From Scytonema tolypothrichoides VB-61278 (GTDB lineage: Bacteria > Cyanobacteriota > Cyanobacteriia > Cyanobacteriales > Nostocaceae): DNA of 64,000 bases. The stretch's first letter is position 1. Each line of letters starts with the position of its first letter. Made by a program: the position numbers and the translations under genes. Where the stretch lies: the NCBI RefSeq assembly GCF_000828085.3, contig NZ_JXCA02000002.1, forward strand, positions 618,340-682,339, written 5' to 3'. The notes beneath the pieces are model-generated. The model did not search any database. It was given only the letters and a program-made list of their open reading frames with translations, and had not been told where the DNA came from. Positions 1 to 8,889 of this stretch are shown piece by piece.

Positions 1-2021
1 ATATTTCGTTGCAAAAGTTGATTAGCCGTCAAAGGTCGAAATTTTACACCAGTGAGTGCCAAAGGAATCAAAGCTGGAATAATCAAAGCATTGTAAATCA
101 ACGCCGACAGGACAGCAGAATTGGTACTCGTTAACTTCATGATATTTAAACTTCCCAAATTAGCTGAGGTAAACAACACTGGGATAATTGCAAAGTACTT
201 GGCAATATCATTGGCAATAGAAAACGTCGTCAAAGCACCGCGAGTAATTAGCAGTTGTTTTCCAATAGCAACAATATCAATCAGCTTTGTGGGATCAGAG
301 TCTAAATCCACCATATTGGCTGCTTCTTTTGCTGCCTGAGTACCAGTATTCATTGCTACGCCGACATTCGCCTGGGCTAGCGCGGGTGCATCGTTAGTAC
401 CGTCACCCGTCATCGCCACCAGTTTGCCCGCCGCTTGTTCGCGCTGAATCACAGAGATTTTATCTTCTGGGGTGGCTTCGGCAATAAAATCATCGACTCC
501 AGCTTCCCCCGCAATCACAGACGCAGTAATGCGGTTGTCTCCAGTCAGCATGACAGTACGCACTCCCATCCGCCGCAACTGCTCAAAACGTTCACGGATA
601 CCTGGTTTAATGATATCCTTAAGATAAATGACGCCGTAAATTTCACTATCAAGGGCTACTGCTAAAGGTGTCCCTCCCAGTTGTGATATTCTTTCATATG
701 CTGCATCCAGTACCGGCATCGGCGTATCTTGTTGATTGCGAGAACGGACAAATCCCTTTATTGCCGATACTGCACCCTTACGCGCTTGGCTACCATTGGG
801 TAAGTTTGTACCACTCATACGAGTTTTTGCTGAAAATTCTACAGCTTCAGCTCTGTGGGTGTCAAAATCAATTTTTGCACCTAACTTTTCTGCCAGTCGA
901 ACAATTGATTTCCCTTCTGGTGTATCATCAAAAATACTTGCTGCTAAAGCAACATTGGCAACTTGCTGTGTTGAATAGGTACTGATGGGGATAAACCCTT
1001 CTGCCAAACGATTACCGAGAGTGATTGTACCTGTTTTATCGAGCACCAAGGTATTGACATCACCGCACGCTTCAACTGCTCGTCCTGAGGTGGCAATGAC
1101 GTTAAACTGGGCAACTCGATCCATCCCAGCAATGCCGATCGCACTCAGTAATCCCCCAATTGTTGTAGGAATTAACGCAACTAACAAGGCAACTAATACG
1201 ACCACACTAATTGGACTTCCAACATAGCTGGCGATCGCAGGCAAAGTCACCACAACAAAAAGAAACACCAACGTTAAAACCGCTAGTAACACCGTCAAAG
1301 CAATCTCGTTCGGTGTTTTTGTGCGTTCTGCCCCTTCCACCAAAGCAATCATCCGGTCGATAAACCCCTTGCCTGGATCTGCAGTGATACGGATAATCAG
1401 TTCATCAGAAAGAATTCGCGTACCACCAGTTACAGAACTCGCCACATCTGAACCTGTTTCCTTTAAAACTGGTGCAGATTCTCCAGTAATTGCAGACTCA
1501 TCCACACTGGCGACACCCATAGTCACTTCCCCATCAGCAGGGATGACATCACCAGCAGCCACATACACTGTATCGCCTATCCGCAAGCTGGTGGAAGAAA
1601 CTTCACTAACTGAACCATCAGAGAGAAGTTTTTTGGCAATTGTCTCTGACTTAGTTGTCCTTAAAGCATCAGCTTGCGCTTTACCCCGTCCCTCTGCGAC
1701 TGCTTCAGCAAAGTTGGCAAATAAAACGGTGAAGAACAAAATTGCTGTAATTAATCCGTTGAAAAGTTGTAGATTGTTGCCTGGAACTGGACCAAACAAA
1801 TAAGGGTCAATAGTCGCTATAGTGGTGATAATTGTACCAACCCAAACCAAGAACATGACCGGGTTTTTGATCGCGTATTTAGGATTGAGCTTGACAAAAG
1901 CATCTTTAATGGCTCTGAGGTAAAGTCCTCTGGTGCTGACTCGCGATTGTTTACGTGCTTGGCGGCGATCGCTTTTACGAGGAGAATAAGAAGGTTTGGG
2001 TGAAGGATTTGTGGAGTCCAT
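1..2021 (-). CDS. kdpB: KdpB, potassium-transporting P-type ATPase subunit B (partial)
   Basis: This is the catalytic ATPase subunit of the high-affinity K+ pump KdpFABC in the cytoplasmic membrane. I translated it from the ATG at 2021; it stays in one frame to the left edge, giving 673 codons. The phosphorylation motif DKTGT has its aspartate at about residue 328, and the actuator motif TGES is present upstream. Compared with the second copy at 56965-59118, about 27 C-terminal residues lie outside the window. It follows kdpA in the same direction after a 206-bp gap that holds a heptamer repeat, which is unusually long for this operon. kdpC would be expected further left, outside the window. 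The identity is certain; the full length is not visible. Confidence 0.97.
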   Translation of the reverse strand, partial: MDSTNPSPKPSYSPRKSDRRQARKQSRVSTRGLYLRAIKDAFVKLNPKYAIKNPVMFLVWVGTIITTIATIDPYLFGPVPGNNLQLFNGLITAILFFTVLFANFAEAVAEGRGKAQADALRTTKSETIAKKLLSDGSVSEVSSTSLRIGDTVYVAAGDVIPADGEVTMGVASVDESAITGESAPVLKETGSDVASSVTGGTRILSDELIIRITADPGKGFIDRMIALVEGAERTKTPNEIALTVLLAVLTLVFLFVVVTLPAIASYVGSPISVVVLVALLVALIPTTIGGLLSAIGIAGMDRVAQFNVIATSGRAVEACGDVNTLVLDKTGTITLGNRLAEGFIPISTYSTQQVANVALAASIFDDTPEGKSIVRLAEKLGAKIDFDTHRAEAVEFSAKTRMSGTNLPNGSQARKGAVSAIKGFVRSRNQQDTPMPVLDAAYERISQLGGTPLAVALDSEIYGVIYLKDIIKPGIRERFEQLRRMGVRTVMLTGDNRITASVIAGEAGVDDFIAEATPEDKISVIQREQAAGKLVAMTGDGTNDAPALAQANVGVAMNTGTQAAKEAANMVDLDSDPTKLIDIVAIGKQLLITRGALTTFSIANDIAKYFAIIPVLFTSANLGSLNIMKLTSTNSAVLSALIYNALIIPALIPLALTGVKFRPLTANQLLQRN

Positions 2022-2030
2022 GAGAGGGAA

Positions 2031-2081
2031 TTCAAAATTCAAAGTTCAAAGTTCAAAATTCAAAATTCAAAGTTCAAAATA
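2031..2081. repeat. Heptamer tandem repeat (TTCAAAA/TTCAAAG)
   Basis: About seven period-7 units of TTCAAA(A/G) lie between kdpA and kdpB of the first kdp operon, just before the kdpB start codon. The reverse complement of the same family occurs at 5551-5580, between the kinase and regulator genes. Such short tandem repeats are common in heterocystous cyanobacteria. The upstream part of the same gap contains a second repeat-like string beginning near 2083 (ATCAGGACTTACGCAAG). Confidence 0.85.
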
Positions 2082-2227
2082 TCAGGACTTACGCAAGGGA
2101 AACGTAGTTGTGTCATTGCGACGTAAGTCGTAACTACAATCTTGTTTTTTCGTAACTCGTGCGTAAATCCTAAATATGTCCTTACGGACACGCACTTTAA
2201 CAAAATTAGCGCTTGCTACAAACAAGA

Positions 2228-3937
2228 TTATTTGATGCGGCTGGCAAGTTTAATACTTTCGGCGATCGGTCCTAAAGCTAAAACGGGGAAAAATGTCAAC
2301 ACACCCAAAATCAAAATGACTCCAGCTGTAATAGCAGTAAAGAGTGTAGAGTCGGTTCTGAGGGTGCCTGGAGTTTCGGGTACTGGTTGTTTGGCTGCCA
2401 TACTCTGTGCTAAAAGTAAAATGCCAATAATCGGTATGTATCTTCCCATCAAAAGGCTAAAACAAGTACTTAAGTTCCACCACAAAGTGCTATCTCCCAA
2501 TCCCTCCAAGCCAGAACCATTGTTAGCACTAGCTGAGGCGTATTCGTAAATCACTCGTGAGATGTTGTGAAATTCTGGGGATTTTGTATATCCCGGCGGT
2601 GGAATCAGAAATGCTAAAGTATTTGGAAATGTTAGGCTAATGGCAGTGGGGATCAATACAGCAATTGGGTGAACCAGCAGGACGACACTGGCAAGGACAA
2701 TTTCTTTTTTTTCTATTTTGCGCCCTAAAAACTCTGGAGTCCGTCCCACCATCAGTCCTGTGAGAAATACGGTGAGAATTGAATAAATGAATAAGTAAGC
2801 GGTTCCAGTTCCTTGTCCACCCCAAACTATCTGCAAAAACATATTCAACAAGGTGGAAAAAAGTCCCTGAGGCATCAAGGAATCATGCATCCCGTTCACA
2901 GAACCAGTCATAGTTCCAGTCGTCGTAATTGCCCATAATGCCGTTTGTGCCCAGCCAAACCTGACTTCCTTACCCTCTAAATTAGGCTGTTCTAATCCCA
3001 AGGCGTTATTAATCAGGGGATTTCCTTGAGACTCACCAATCGCTGTGACACCAATCAAAACCGTATAGATGGCAAAGACCATCCAAAAAAGTAGCTTAGC
3101 TTGCTTGGCGTTATTGGCAAAAATGCCATAGGTGTGAATCAACGCCGCTGGAATACAAATCATGGCGATGATTTCTATGAGGTTAGAAATGGTATTGGGA
3201 TTTTCAAACGGATGAGCAGAATTTGCGCCAAAAAAACCACCACCATTCTCTCCCAATTGTTTGATGATCTCAAAGGAAGCAACAGGACCTCTGGCGAGAT
3301 ACTGCGTTCCTCCCTCCAATGTTGTCAATTTCAAAGATCCATCTAAGGTTTGTGGTACGCCTAGGGCGAGTAGTGCGATCGCACCCACAATCGAAATTGG
3401 CAGCAATATGCGCGTTATAGAACGAGTCAGATCAATGTAAAAATTTCCCAGTCGTCTACCTGTCAAACCTCTGATGAATGCGATGCCGACTGCTAACCCA
3501 GTTGCAGCTGAAGTAAACATCAAAAAAGTTAAAGCTGCTGTTTGGCTAAAATAACTTAAAGTTGTTTCACCAGAGTAGTGTTGCTGGTCAGTGTTTGTTA
3601 AAAATGAAATGGTCGTGTGCAGCGTGATGTCCCATTTAGGAGCAGCTAATCCCTGAGGATTCCAAGGTAAAAATTGCTGAAAACATATCAGCAAAAACAC
3701 CACAACACCCATGATTATATTGCTGCAAAGTACTGCCCTAGCATACTGCCAACCCGTCATGTCATCAATTCTGGCTGTATCTGCCAATTTATAAATTATT
3801 CCCTCTACAGGGTTCATGATTGAGTCCAGCAGCGTTTTTTCTCCCAAAAAGACACGCGCCATGTATCTGCCCAATAGTGGAGTGATTAGTATTACAATAC
3901 ACAACGTTACCCCAATTTGAAAAAATCCTTGTCCCAT
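2228..3937 (-). CDS. kdpA: KdpA, potassium-transporting ATPase K+-binding subunit
   Basis: This 569-residue polytopic membrane protein forms the K+ pathway of the Kdp pump. Family signatures are visible: the N-terminal stretch ending in [10 protein letters not shown], the selectivity-loop region [31 protein letters not shown], and the conserved [15 protein letters not shown] segment. It starts at ATG 3937 and is the first gene of the minus-strand operon kdpA-kdpB. It diverges from the histidine kinase at 4376, leaving a 438-bp shared control region. The paralogue at 54998 (581 residues) has a 12-residue-longer loop before the last conserved TALWWNLS block. The length is normal for the family. 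Confidence 0.97.
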   Translation of the reverse strand: MGQGFFQIGVTLCIVILITPLLGRYMARVFLGEKTLLDSIMNPVEGIIYKLADTARIDDMTGWQYARAVLCSNIIMGVVVFLLICFQQFLPWNPQGLAAPKWDITLHTTISFLTNTDQQHYSGETTLSYFSQTAALTFLMFTSAATGLAVGIAFIRGLTGRRLGNFYIDLTRSITRILLPISIVGAIALLALGVPQTLDGSLKLTTLEGGTQYLARGPVASFEIIKQLGENGGGFFGANSAHPFENPNTISNLIEIIAMICIPAALIHTYGIFANNAKQAKLLFWMVFAIYTVLIGVTAIGESQGNPLINNALGLEQPNLEGKEVRFGWAQTALWAITTTGTMTGSVNGMHDSLMPQGLFSTLLNMFLQIVWGGQGTGTAYLFIYSILTVFLTGLMVGRTPEFLGRKIEKKEIVLASVVLLVHPIAVLIPTAISLTFPNTLAFLIPPPGYTKSPEFHNISRVIYEYASASANNGSGLEGLGDSTLWWNLSTCFSLLMGRYIPIIGILLLAQSMAAKQPVPETPGTLRTDSTLFTAITAGVILILGVLTFFPVLALGPIAESIKLASRIK

Positions 3938-4065
3938 TTATCTAGCCAAAATTGTAGTTCGATATTGACCGAAAGCATTGCATTTTAAAATTTATCAGCA
4001 ATTTCTTGATTGTTGATAAATTTCACTCTTTATAAGTTGTATGTCGTTCTACTGATAATCAGCAA

Positions 4066-4108
4066 ATAATAATATGTTGTGTTCAACATTAGCACAACAT
4101 ATTATTAT
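4066..4108. promoter_or_regulatory. Perfect 16-bp inverted repeat upstream of kdpA
   Basis: The left arm ATAATAATATGTTGTG (4066-4081) and the right arm (4093-4108) are exact reverse complements around an 11-base spacer. The arms are too AT-rich, and too far from any gene end, to be a convincing terminator. The element lies about 130 bp upstream of the kdpA start. It could be an operator or a 5'-leader hairpin. Confidence 0.6.
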
Positions 4109-4210
4109 GTATTTATTCTTTCTTAAGAAATATCATATTTATGGCGTCGTCAGGAATTCATTATTTGTCATAACCATTCTATACATGACATCTGTAAAAA
4201 CAAGTGTATA

Positions 4211-4228
4211 TATCTATCGATATAGATA
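4211..4228. promoter_or_regulatory. Candidate regulator site TATCT-N8-AGATA (kdp locus 1)
   Basis: An 18-bp dyad, TATCTAT-CGAT-ATAGATA, lies 148 bp upstream of the kinase start. The second kdp locus has a related 18-mer at 54469-54486, identical at 14 of 18 positions with the same half-site spacing, also upstream of its kinase gene. The function as a response-regulator operator is an inference from this recurrence. Confidence 0.4.
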
Positions 4229-4375
4229 AGAAAATGCTTGACGCGAAAGTATCAACTCAAAAGTCTTTCAAATAAATTTCTTGCAAAAATCTAAAAAAGT
4301 ATATAAATAGTATCTAAATGATAATGACATTATTAGCGAGATAGTCATTCATACAATTCTTTATAAAACCTGACG

Positions 4376-5485
4376 ATGTGGTCTTGTTTCTTGACAATTA
4401 AAGAAAATATCTTAACCAGGAATGAACGAGGACTGATTTACTGGTTGATCATCAGTGGATTTGCCATAGTTATAGCGCTGGAATACCTAACGCCGCCTGA
4501 GTATGTATTTGGTTACCTCTACACTGGAACGATTTTGTTGGCGAGTTCCCGATTAAGTCGTAACGCAGTGCTTGGCGTGACGCTAGCGGCTACCGGATTA
4601 ACACTGTTGAATTTATTTATCCCTGGAGTAGAAACAATTCATCTGCCAACGGTAGCAAATCGGTTAATTGCTGTGATTGCGTTGGTTGTAACAGGTTACT
4701 TAAGCGAACGCAACCACCACAATAAAGAAGCTATTGCCTACGCGCAAGCACAGTTACGCTCTCAACAACAGCTAGCACAAATGCGGGAAGATTTTGTCTC
4801 TACCTTAACTCATGACTTAAAAACACCGCTACTAGGAGCCATCCAAACGTTGAAATCCTTTGAAAAAGGACAATTTGGTGCAGTTACACTGATGCAAGAG
4901 CGTATTATACAAACAATGACTCGTTCTCACCGCACCACGTTGCAGCTTGTAGAAACTCTGTTGGATGTATACCGCATCGACACTGAAGGACTGAAACTTC
5001 AACTCTCACCAGTCAACTTAGTGACAGTAGCCCAGGAGGCGATCGCCACCCTCACTGAAATCGCAAGATCACGTCAGATTTGTGTCTCTCTTAATTACGG
5101 AGAATCAGATTTTCGCCGCTCATTCTGGGTTAATGGGGATTATTTACAACTGGGGCGAGTTTTCTCGAATCTTTTAATTAATGGCATTAACCATACTCCC
5201 CGTGGTGGGAAAGTGGAAGTCCTGCTGGAAACTTCTACTATTGAGCAAATTGTGAAGATTTCTGACAATGGTTGTGGGATAACACAAGAAGAACTACCTT
5301 ACTTATTTGAGAGATTTTATCAAGGACAGAGCGATCGCCTCTTTATAGGTTCAGGGCTGGGATTGTATTTATCCCGCCAAATTATTGAAGCACATGGCGG
5401 TATAATTTGGGCAGAGAGTCGCGCAAGCAAAGGGGCAATATTTGGGTTTCGACTGCCTGTGTGTCCGCCACCAAGCGATAAATAG
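4376..5485 (+). CDS. Membrane sensor histidine kinase, Kdp-linked (copy 1)
   Basis: This 369-residue sensor kinase has four predicted membrane segments (about residues 19-40, 44-58, 64-83 and 92-110), then a short helical linker, HisKA with the phospho-acceptor at His146 (STLTHDLKTP), and a HATPase domain with an N-box (NLLINGINHTPRGG) and the G-box GSGLGLYLSRQI. The membrane part has the layout of the four-helix region of KdpD, but the KdpD ATP-binding and Usp domains are absent. It diverges from kdpA and is followed after 190 bp by a response regulator. A close paralogue at 53266 occupies the same position in the second kdp locus. Role in K+ sensing is inferred from position and architecture. 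Confidence 0.9.
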   Translation: MWSCFLTIKENILTRNERGLIYWLIISGFAIVIALEYLTPPEYVFGYLYTGTILLASSRLSRNAVLGVTLAATGLTLLNLFIPGVETIHLPTVANRLIAVIALVVTGYLSERNHHNKEAIAYAQAQLRSQQQLAQMREDFVSTLTHDLKTPLLGAIQTLKSFEKGQFGAVTLMQERIIQTMTRSHRTTLQLVETLLDVYRIDTEGLKLQLSPVNLVTVAQEAIATLTEIARSRQICVSLNYGESDFRRSFWVNGDYLQLGRVFSNLLINGINHTPRGGKVEVLLETSTIEQIVKISDNGCGITQEELPYLFERFYQGQSDRLFIGSGLGLYLSRQIIEAHGGIIWAESRASKGAIFGFRLPVCPPPSDK

Positions 5486-5550
5486 GGCAAAGTAAGGAAA
5501 CGTCTAGCTTGAAAATGGGTGTAGGGGCAAAACAAGTCAAAAGTATTAAT

Positions 5551-5580
5551 TTTGAACTTTGAATTTTGAATTTTGAATTC
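5551..5580. repeat. Heptamer repeat (TTTTGAA) and adjacent CCCCC/GGGGG hairpin
   Basis: Period-7 TTTTGAA units, the reverse complement of the family at 2031-2081, lie between the kinase and regulator genes. They are followed by a small hairpin, CCCCCGAAGGGGG (5581-5593). This could separate or attenuate transcription of the two genes, but there is no T-run after the hairpin. Confidence 0.7.
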
Positions 5581-5675
5581 CCCCGAAGGGGGTGGGGTGT
5601 AGGGGAAAGCCATTTTCATGGCAAGGTTTGTGAGATTTTCTCGTGAATGCCTGACTTGTGAACCAATAACTAAAA

Positions 5676-6365
5676 ATGAAACCAGGTGCGGTTGTGAAAA
5701 TATTACTCGTTGAGGATGATGAACTGTTTCGCTTGGGTTTGCGAATGCGGTTACAACAGGAGACGGGTATAGAAATCGTAGCCGAGGCGGAAGATGGTGA
5801 GCAAGCTGTAGAACTAGCTAATCGTTATCTGCTGAATTTGGTTTTGCTAGACGTTGGCTTACCAGGGATTGGTGGAATAGAAGCTTGTCGTCAAATCAAG
5901 CAGCAGCACCCAGATTTGCCAATTTTAGTTTTAACATCTCGTTCGGAAAAACTTTTGATTGCGCGCTTAATTGAAGCAGGGGCGCAAGGTTATTGTCTCA
6001 AAGGAATCCCATCAGAGTCTTTAATATTGGCATTGCGTTCGGTAGCTGCAGGCGCTTCTTGGTGGGATCAAACAGCAACCATAGAAATTCGAGCCGCTTT
6101 TGAGGGAAACAATACAGCAGCGCCCGTACAAAATAAACAACCACCAGAAAATCCGTTGACGAAGCGCGAGCAAGAAATTCTGGCGTTAGTAGCTGCTGGT
6201 AAAAGCAATCAAGAAATTGCAGAAATTCTCTATATTGCTTCTGGTACAGTACGGGTTCATGTCCATGCGATTTTGCATAAGTTAGAAGTACGCGATCGCA
6301 CCCAAGCCGCAATATTGGCTATACACAAAGGATTAGTCGCAAAAGAACTGCTGCAGAATTCGTAA
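5676..6365 (+). CDS. NarL/FixJ-family response regulator
   Basis: This 229-residue DNA-binding response regulator has a receiver domain at about residues 7-122, with acidic residues Asp14/Asp15, the phospho-acceptor Asp59 (VLLDVGLPG) and Lys109. A LuxR-type helix-turn-helix follows at about 161-215 (LTKREQEIL, SNQEIAEILYIASGTVRVHV). It lies downstream of the Kdp-linked kinase on the same strand and is its likely partner. Classical KdpE proteins are OmpR-type, so a NarL-type output here is noteworthy. The ATG at 5676 gives the longest form; GTG at 5694 is an alternative start. No second regulator lies next to the other kinase at 53266, so this protein may serve both. Confidence 0.92.
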   Translation: MKPGAVVKILLVEDDELFRLGLRMRLQQETGIEIVAEAEDGEQAVELANRYLLNLVLLDVGLPGIGGIEACRQIKQQHPDLPILVLTSRSEKLLIARLIEAGAQGYCLKGIPSESLILALRSVAAGASWWDQTATIEIRAAFEGNNTAAPVQNKQPPENPLTKREQEILALVAAGKSNQEIAEILYIASGTVRVHVHAILHKLEVRDRTQAAILAIHKGLVAKELLQNS

Positions 6366-6439
6366 CAGTTATCAGTTACCAGTTACCAGTTACCAGTTAC
6401 CAGTTACCAGTTACCAGTTACCAGTTACCAGTTATCAGT
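6366..6439. repeat. Heptamer tandem repeat (CAGTTAC/CAGTTAT)
   Basis: About ten near-perfect period-7 units begin directly after the stop codon of the response regulator. The same family, or its reverse complement, recurs at 13905-13930, 43695-43855, 44395-44427, 56885-56960 and 62236-62262. It is typical cyanobacterial short tandem repeat DNA. Confidence 0.9.
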
Positions 6440-6560
6440 CATCAATTGCTTGATAATTGTTCCCTGTTAAGCGTTAAGAGTTAAGCGTTCCCTAAACAGT
6501 TCACTTAAGCCAAAATCAGTCATCATAAAAGCATAGGCATTGTTTTATGCTGGGAAAGCT

Positions 6561-7265
6561 ATGACAAACATCCCGCTTTTTGCGAATCGCACTCAAGCTG
6601 GGGAACAACTGGCGCAAGCAATTGACGCTATTTTGAACCAGCAAATTGCTGATCAAGTTACAAACCCTTTACAAATTGTCTATGCTTTGCCAAGAGGAGG
6701 AGTACCAGTCGCAGCAGCAGTAGCGCGTCTCCTCAACTGTCCGTTGATGATAGAGGTGGCAAAAAAAATTGGTCATCCCGAAAATCCTGAGTTAGCTATT
6801 GGCGCGGTTACTGCTTCCGGAAATGTTCTTTGGGATGAGCACAATGTGTTTTTTCGCCGTACACCGAAATCAGGGTGGCGGGAAGAAGCACTCGATACCG
6901 CTATTAGTCAAGCTAAGTCGCTTGAAGCTCAATTAAGTCCTGCTTGTGGGCAAGTGAAAACTGAAGGTGCTACCCTCATTTTAGTAGATGATGGTATCGC
7001 TACAGGTATGACAATAGCAGTCGCGGCTACATCTCTCAAAGCACTCTCGCCAGCAGAAGTTTGGTTATGTAGTCCAGTAGCCCCTTTGGAATTGTTACCC
7101 TGGTTGGATGAGTGGGGCGATCGCCTGGTTATCCTATCAACACCAAAACCTTTCTTCAGTGTCAGCAATTTTTACGCAGAATTTCATCAGGTAGATACAA
7201 AAGAGGCTTTTGAATGTCTACTGCAACACAACCAAGACATAATAAATTCTCAAAAATACATTTGA
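6561..7265 (+). CDS. Phosphoribosyltransferase-fold protein
   Basis: This 234-residue protein carries the type I phosphoribosyltransferase PRPP-binding loop (LILVDDGIATGMT) in its second half and an LPRGGVPVAAAVA segment near the N-terminus. Such cyanobacterial proteins are annotated only as phosphoribosyltransferases, and the nucleobase substrate cannot be told from sequence. I chose the ATG at 6561 rather than the upstream TTG at 6540 because homologous N-termini usually begin just before the conserved LFANRxxAGxxLA pattern. It stands alone on the plus strand; the next gene converges on it. It might be a regulatory PRPP-binding protein rather than an enzyme. Confidence 0.85.
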   Translation: MTNIPLFANRTQAGEQLAQAIDAILNQQIADQVTNPLQIVYALPRGGVPVAAAVARLLNCPLMIEVAKKIGHPENPELAIGAVTASGNVLWDEHNVFFRRTPKSGWREEALDTAISQAKSLEAQLSPACGQVKTEGATLILVDDGIATGMTIAVAATSLKALSPAEVWLCSPVAPLELLPWLDEWGDRLVILSTPKPFFSVSNFYAEFHQVDTKEAFECLLQHNQDIINSQKYI

Positions 7266-7355
7266 TCATTCATCACGGACATTTTTTCTTTGTAGCCTAT
7301 ATTTTATGACTTTACTATAATCCGCCAAAGCTTCAGTAACAATCTGCTCCTCATT

Positions 7356-8351
7356 CTAAGAATCTTCGAGAAATTTCGCTAGCTCTAAACTTTCTTCATA
7401 ATAATTAATAGCTTTAACATAATCGCCCAAGGCTTCACAAGCAACTCCCAAACTAGCGAGTGATTGTTCTTCACTACGCTTGTCTTTCATTGCCCTAGCT
7501 AATAATAAACGTTGCTCATAATAGACAATTACTTTCGCATAATTCCCCTGGGCATAATAAGCATTACCCAGATTTTTTAACACTTGAAGTGCACTTTGGT
7601 GATTGTTCAGCGAGTAAGCTCTTTTGATACATTGCTCGTAGTAGGCGATCGCTTTGGCAAAATCCCCTAAAGCATAGCAAGCATTGCCCAAATTCTTTAG
7701 AACTTGCTCTTCGCCCCAATGATCTTGAAGTTCCCGCACAATTTCTAAGCTTTGCTGTTTGAATTCTATTGCCTGATTAAGGTCACCTAAAGCTTTATAG
7801 ACCAATCCCAAATTATTGAGTCCTGCCACCTGACTTCGCTTATCTCCTAGTTGCTGCGCTATTTTCAAACACTTTTGTAGGAACTCAATTGCTTTGTTGT
7901 ACTCACCTAAATGACGGTAAGCATTGCCTAAATGCGAAAGCGCCTGCATCTTAAGGACTTGCAAGTTTGCGACATCTTTTGTTAAAAGTAAACACTGTTT
8001 TGAGTGGGAAATCGCACTTTTGTAGTCTCCTAGGTGGTAAACTATGTAAACTAAACAAGAAAGAACTTGCGCTTGTTTTTCAATGTCTCCAACTGCTTGA
8101 AATAAGGCAAGGGATTCTTGTAAAGACCTCATGGCTGCAAGTGAATCTCCAGCTTGCTGCTGTTGAACTCCTTGTCGTAATAACCTGTTTGCTTCTTCAT
8201 AGTGGTCTTGTTGTCTGTGGGGAACTAATATTTCCTCATGTGAATCCCTGAAATCATCAGAGATACTCACATGTTCCCTTTCAGTTAAGCATGCTGTAAG
8301 TGATTCCACGGGAACTATGTTTTCGACCTGGAATTCCATTCGTTTTTCCAC
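7356..8351 (-). CDS. Tetratricopeptide-repeat protein (kinesin-light-chain type)
   Basis: This 331-residue soluble protein is made almost wholly of TPR units of about 40 residues from roughly residue 50 to the end. They show the pattern LxxLGxxYxxLGDxxxAIxxxxQxLxxA (for example around GNACYALGDFAKAIAYYEQ). TPR proteins mediate protein-protein contacts, and there is no catalytic or membrane domain here. There is no operon context: the preceding gene converges and the upstream 500 bp is repeat-rich. An alternative start is the Met at residue 5 (ATG 8339). No specific partner can be proposed. Confidence 0.85.
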   Translation of the reverse strand: MEKRMEFQVENIVPVESLTACLTEREHVSISDDFRDSHEEILVPHRQQDHYEEANRLLRQGVQQQQAGDSLAAMRSLQESLALFQAVGDIEKQAQVLSCLVYIVYHLGDYKSAISHSKQCLLLTKDVANLQVLKMQALSHLGNAYRHLGEYNKAIEFLQKCLKIAQQLGDKRSQVAGLNNLGLVYKALGDLNQAIEFKQQSLEIVRELQDHWGEEQVLKNLGNACYALGDFAKAIAYYEQCIKRAYSLNNHQSALQVLKNLGNAYYAQGNYAKVIVYYEQRLLLARAMKDKRSEEQSLASLGVACEALGDYVKAINYYEESLELAKFLEDS

Positions 8352-8604
8352 ATCAACCTACCCCTGTTAATAGTGGTGATACATAATAGTGTTCCCAAAA
8401 TTAGGGTGCGTATCTCACGGGAAGATGGAGAATATAGGAATTCAGGATCGTTTTCGAGGATTAGGGATTAGTAGGAGTTCCCCTTGTTAAAAAGATTGTT
8501 GTGGAGTCGTGAGAGTAATGACGATAGAAAGAGTGCTGGAACCGGAACCCCACCCCCGTTTTGTCTAACGCCAAAACCTCAGACCCCTAATCCCCAGCTA
8601 CCGT

Positions 8605-8757
8605 GTACACACATCTCGCTCAAAACCTCACCCTCGCTTTTTGCTATGCAAAAATCTTTCCCTCTCCGAAATCGCACCAGAGGGATGCCCGACAGGGCAG
8701 GGTGAGGTTCCGTTTGCGTAGCGTCGAATTTTGGGTAATTCGATGACTTGTGTGTAC
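8605..8757. repeat. Nested palindromic intergenic element (MITE-like)
   Basis: Three nested dyads fill the 538-bp gap 8352-8889, which has no supported gene. The outer pair is GTACACACA/TGTGTGTAC (8605-8613 and 8749-8757). The middle pair is AACCTCACCCT/AGGGTGAGGTT (8624-8634 and 8699-8709). Small inner hairpins are GCCC..GGGC and TCGAATT..AATTCGA. The symmetry suggests a foldback mobile element or a structured repeat, and no flanking target duplication was evident. Confidence 0.6.
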
Positions 8758-8889
8758 AGCGTAGCCTCGAACTTCGGGGAGGGGATTGAGGAGTGGGATC
8801 AAATCAGCGTCGGTTGAAGGTTTGAACGTTATAGCCAGTCGCGCAAAACTTTTTCCTAGGACATAAGTGTGCCGGAAGCTGACGACGAC

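Larger units (their letters stand above)
3938..4375. promoter_or_regulatory. Divergent control region between kdpA and the kinase gene
   Basis: This 438-bp AT-rich non-coding stretch separates two divergent genes, so it should hold both promoters. I see two distinct dyads in it, listed separately: a perfect 16-bp inverted repeat at 4066-4108 and an 18-bp dyad at 4211-4228. No confident -35/-10 pair stood out, and no ORF is supported here. Confidence 0.6.

Noticed and set aside
1321..1803. 160-codon plus-strand frame antisense to kdpB
   Set aside because: It lies wholly opposite the clear kdpB coding frame, and its Ser/Thr/Pro-rich product has no family features.
2142..2549. 135-codon plus-strand frame antisense to the end of kdpA
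   Set aside because: It overlaps the conserved C-terminus of KdpA on the other strand and looks like a shadow frame.
6366..6439. Possible CRISPR array
   Set aside because: The unit is 7 bp with no spacers; it is a tandem short repeat. The 57-bp repeat at 43695 also lacks variable spacers.
8484..8705. 73-codon plus-strand frame before the cyclophilin gene
   Set aside because: It falls inside the nested palindromic element and has a Pro/Thr-rich random product.
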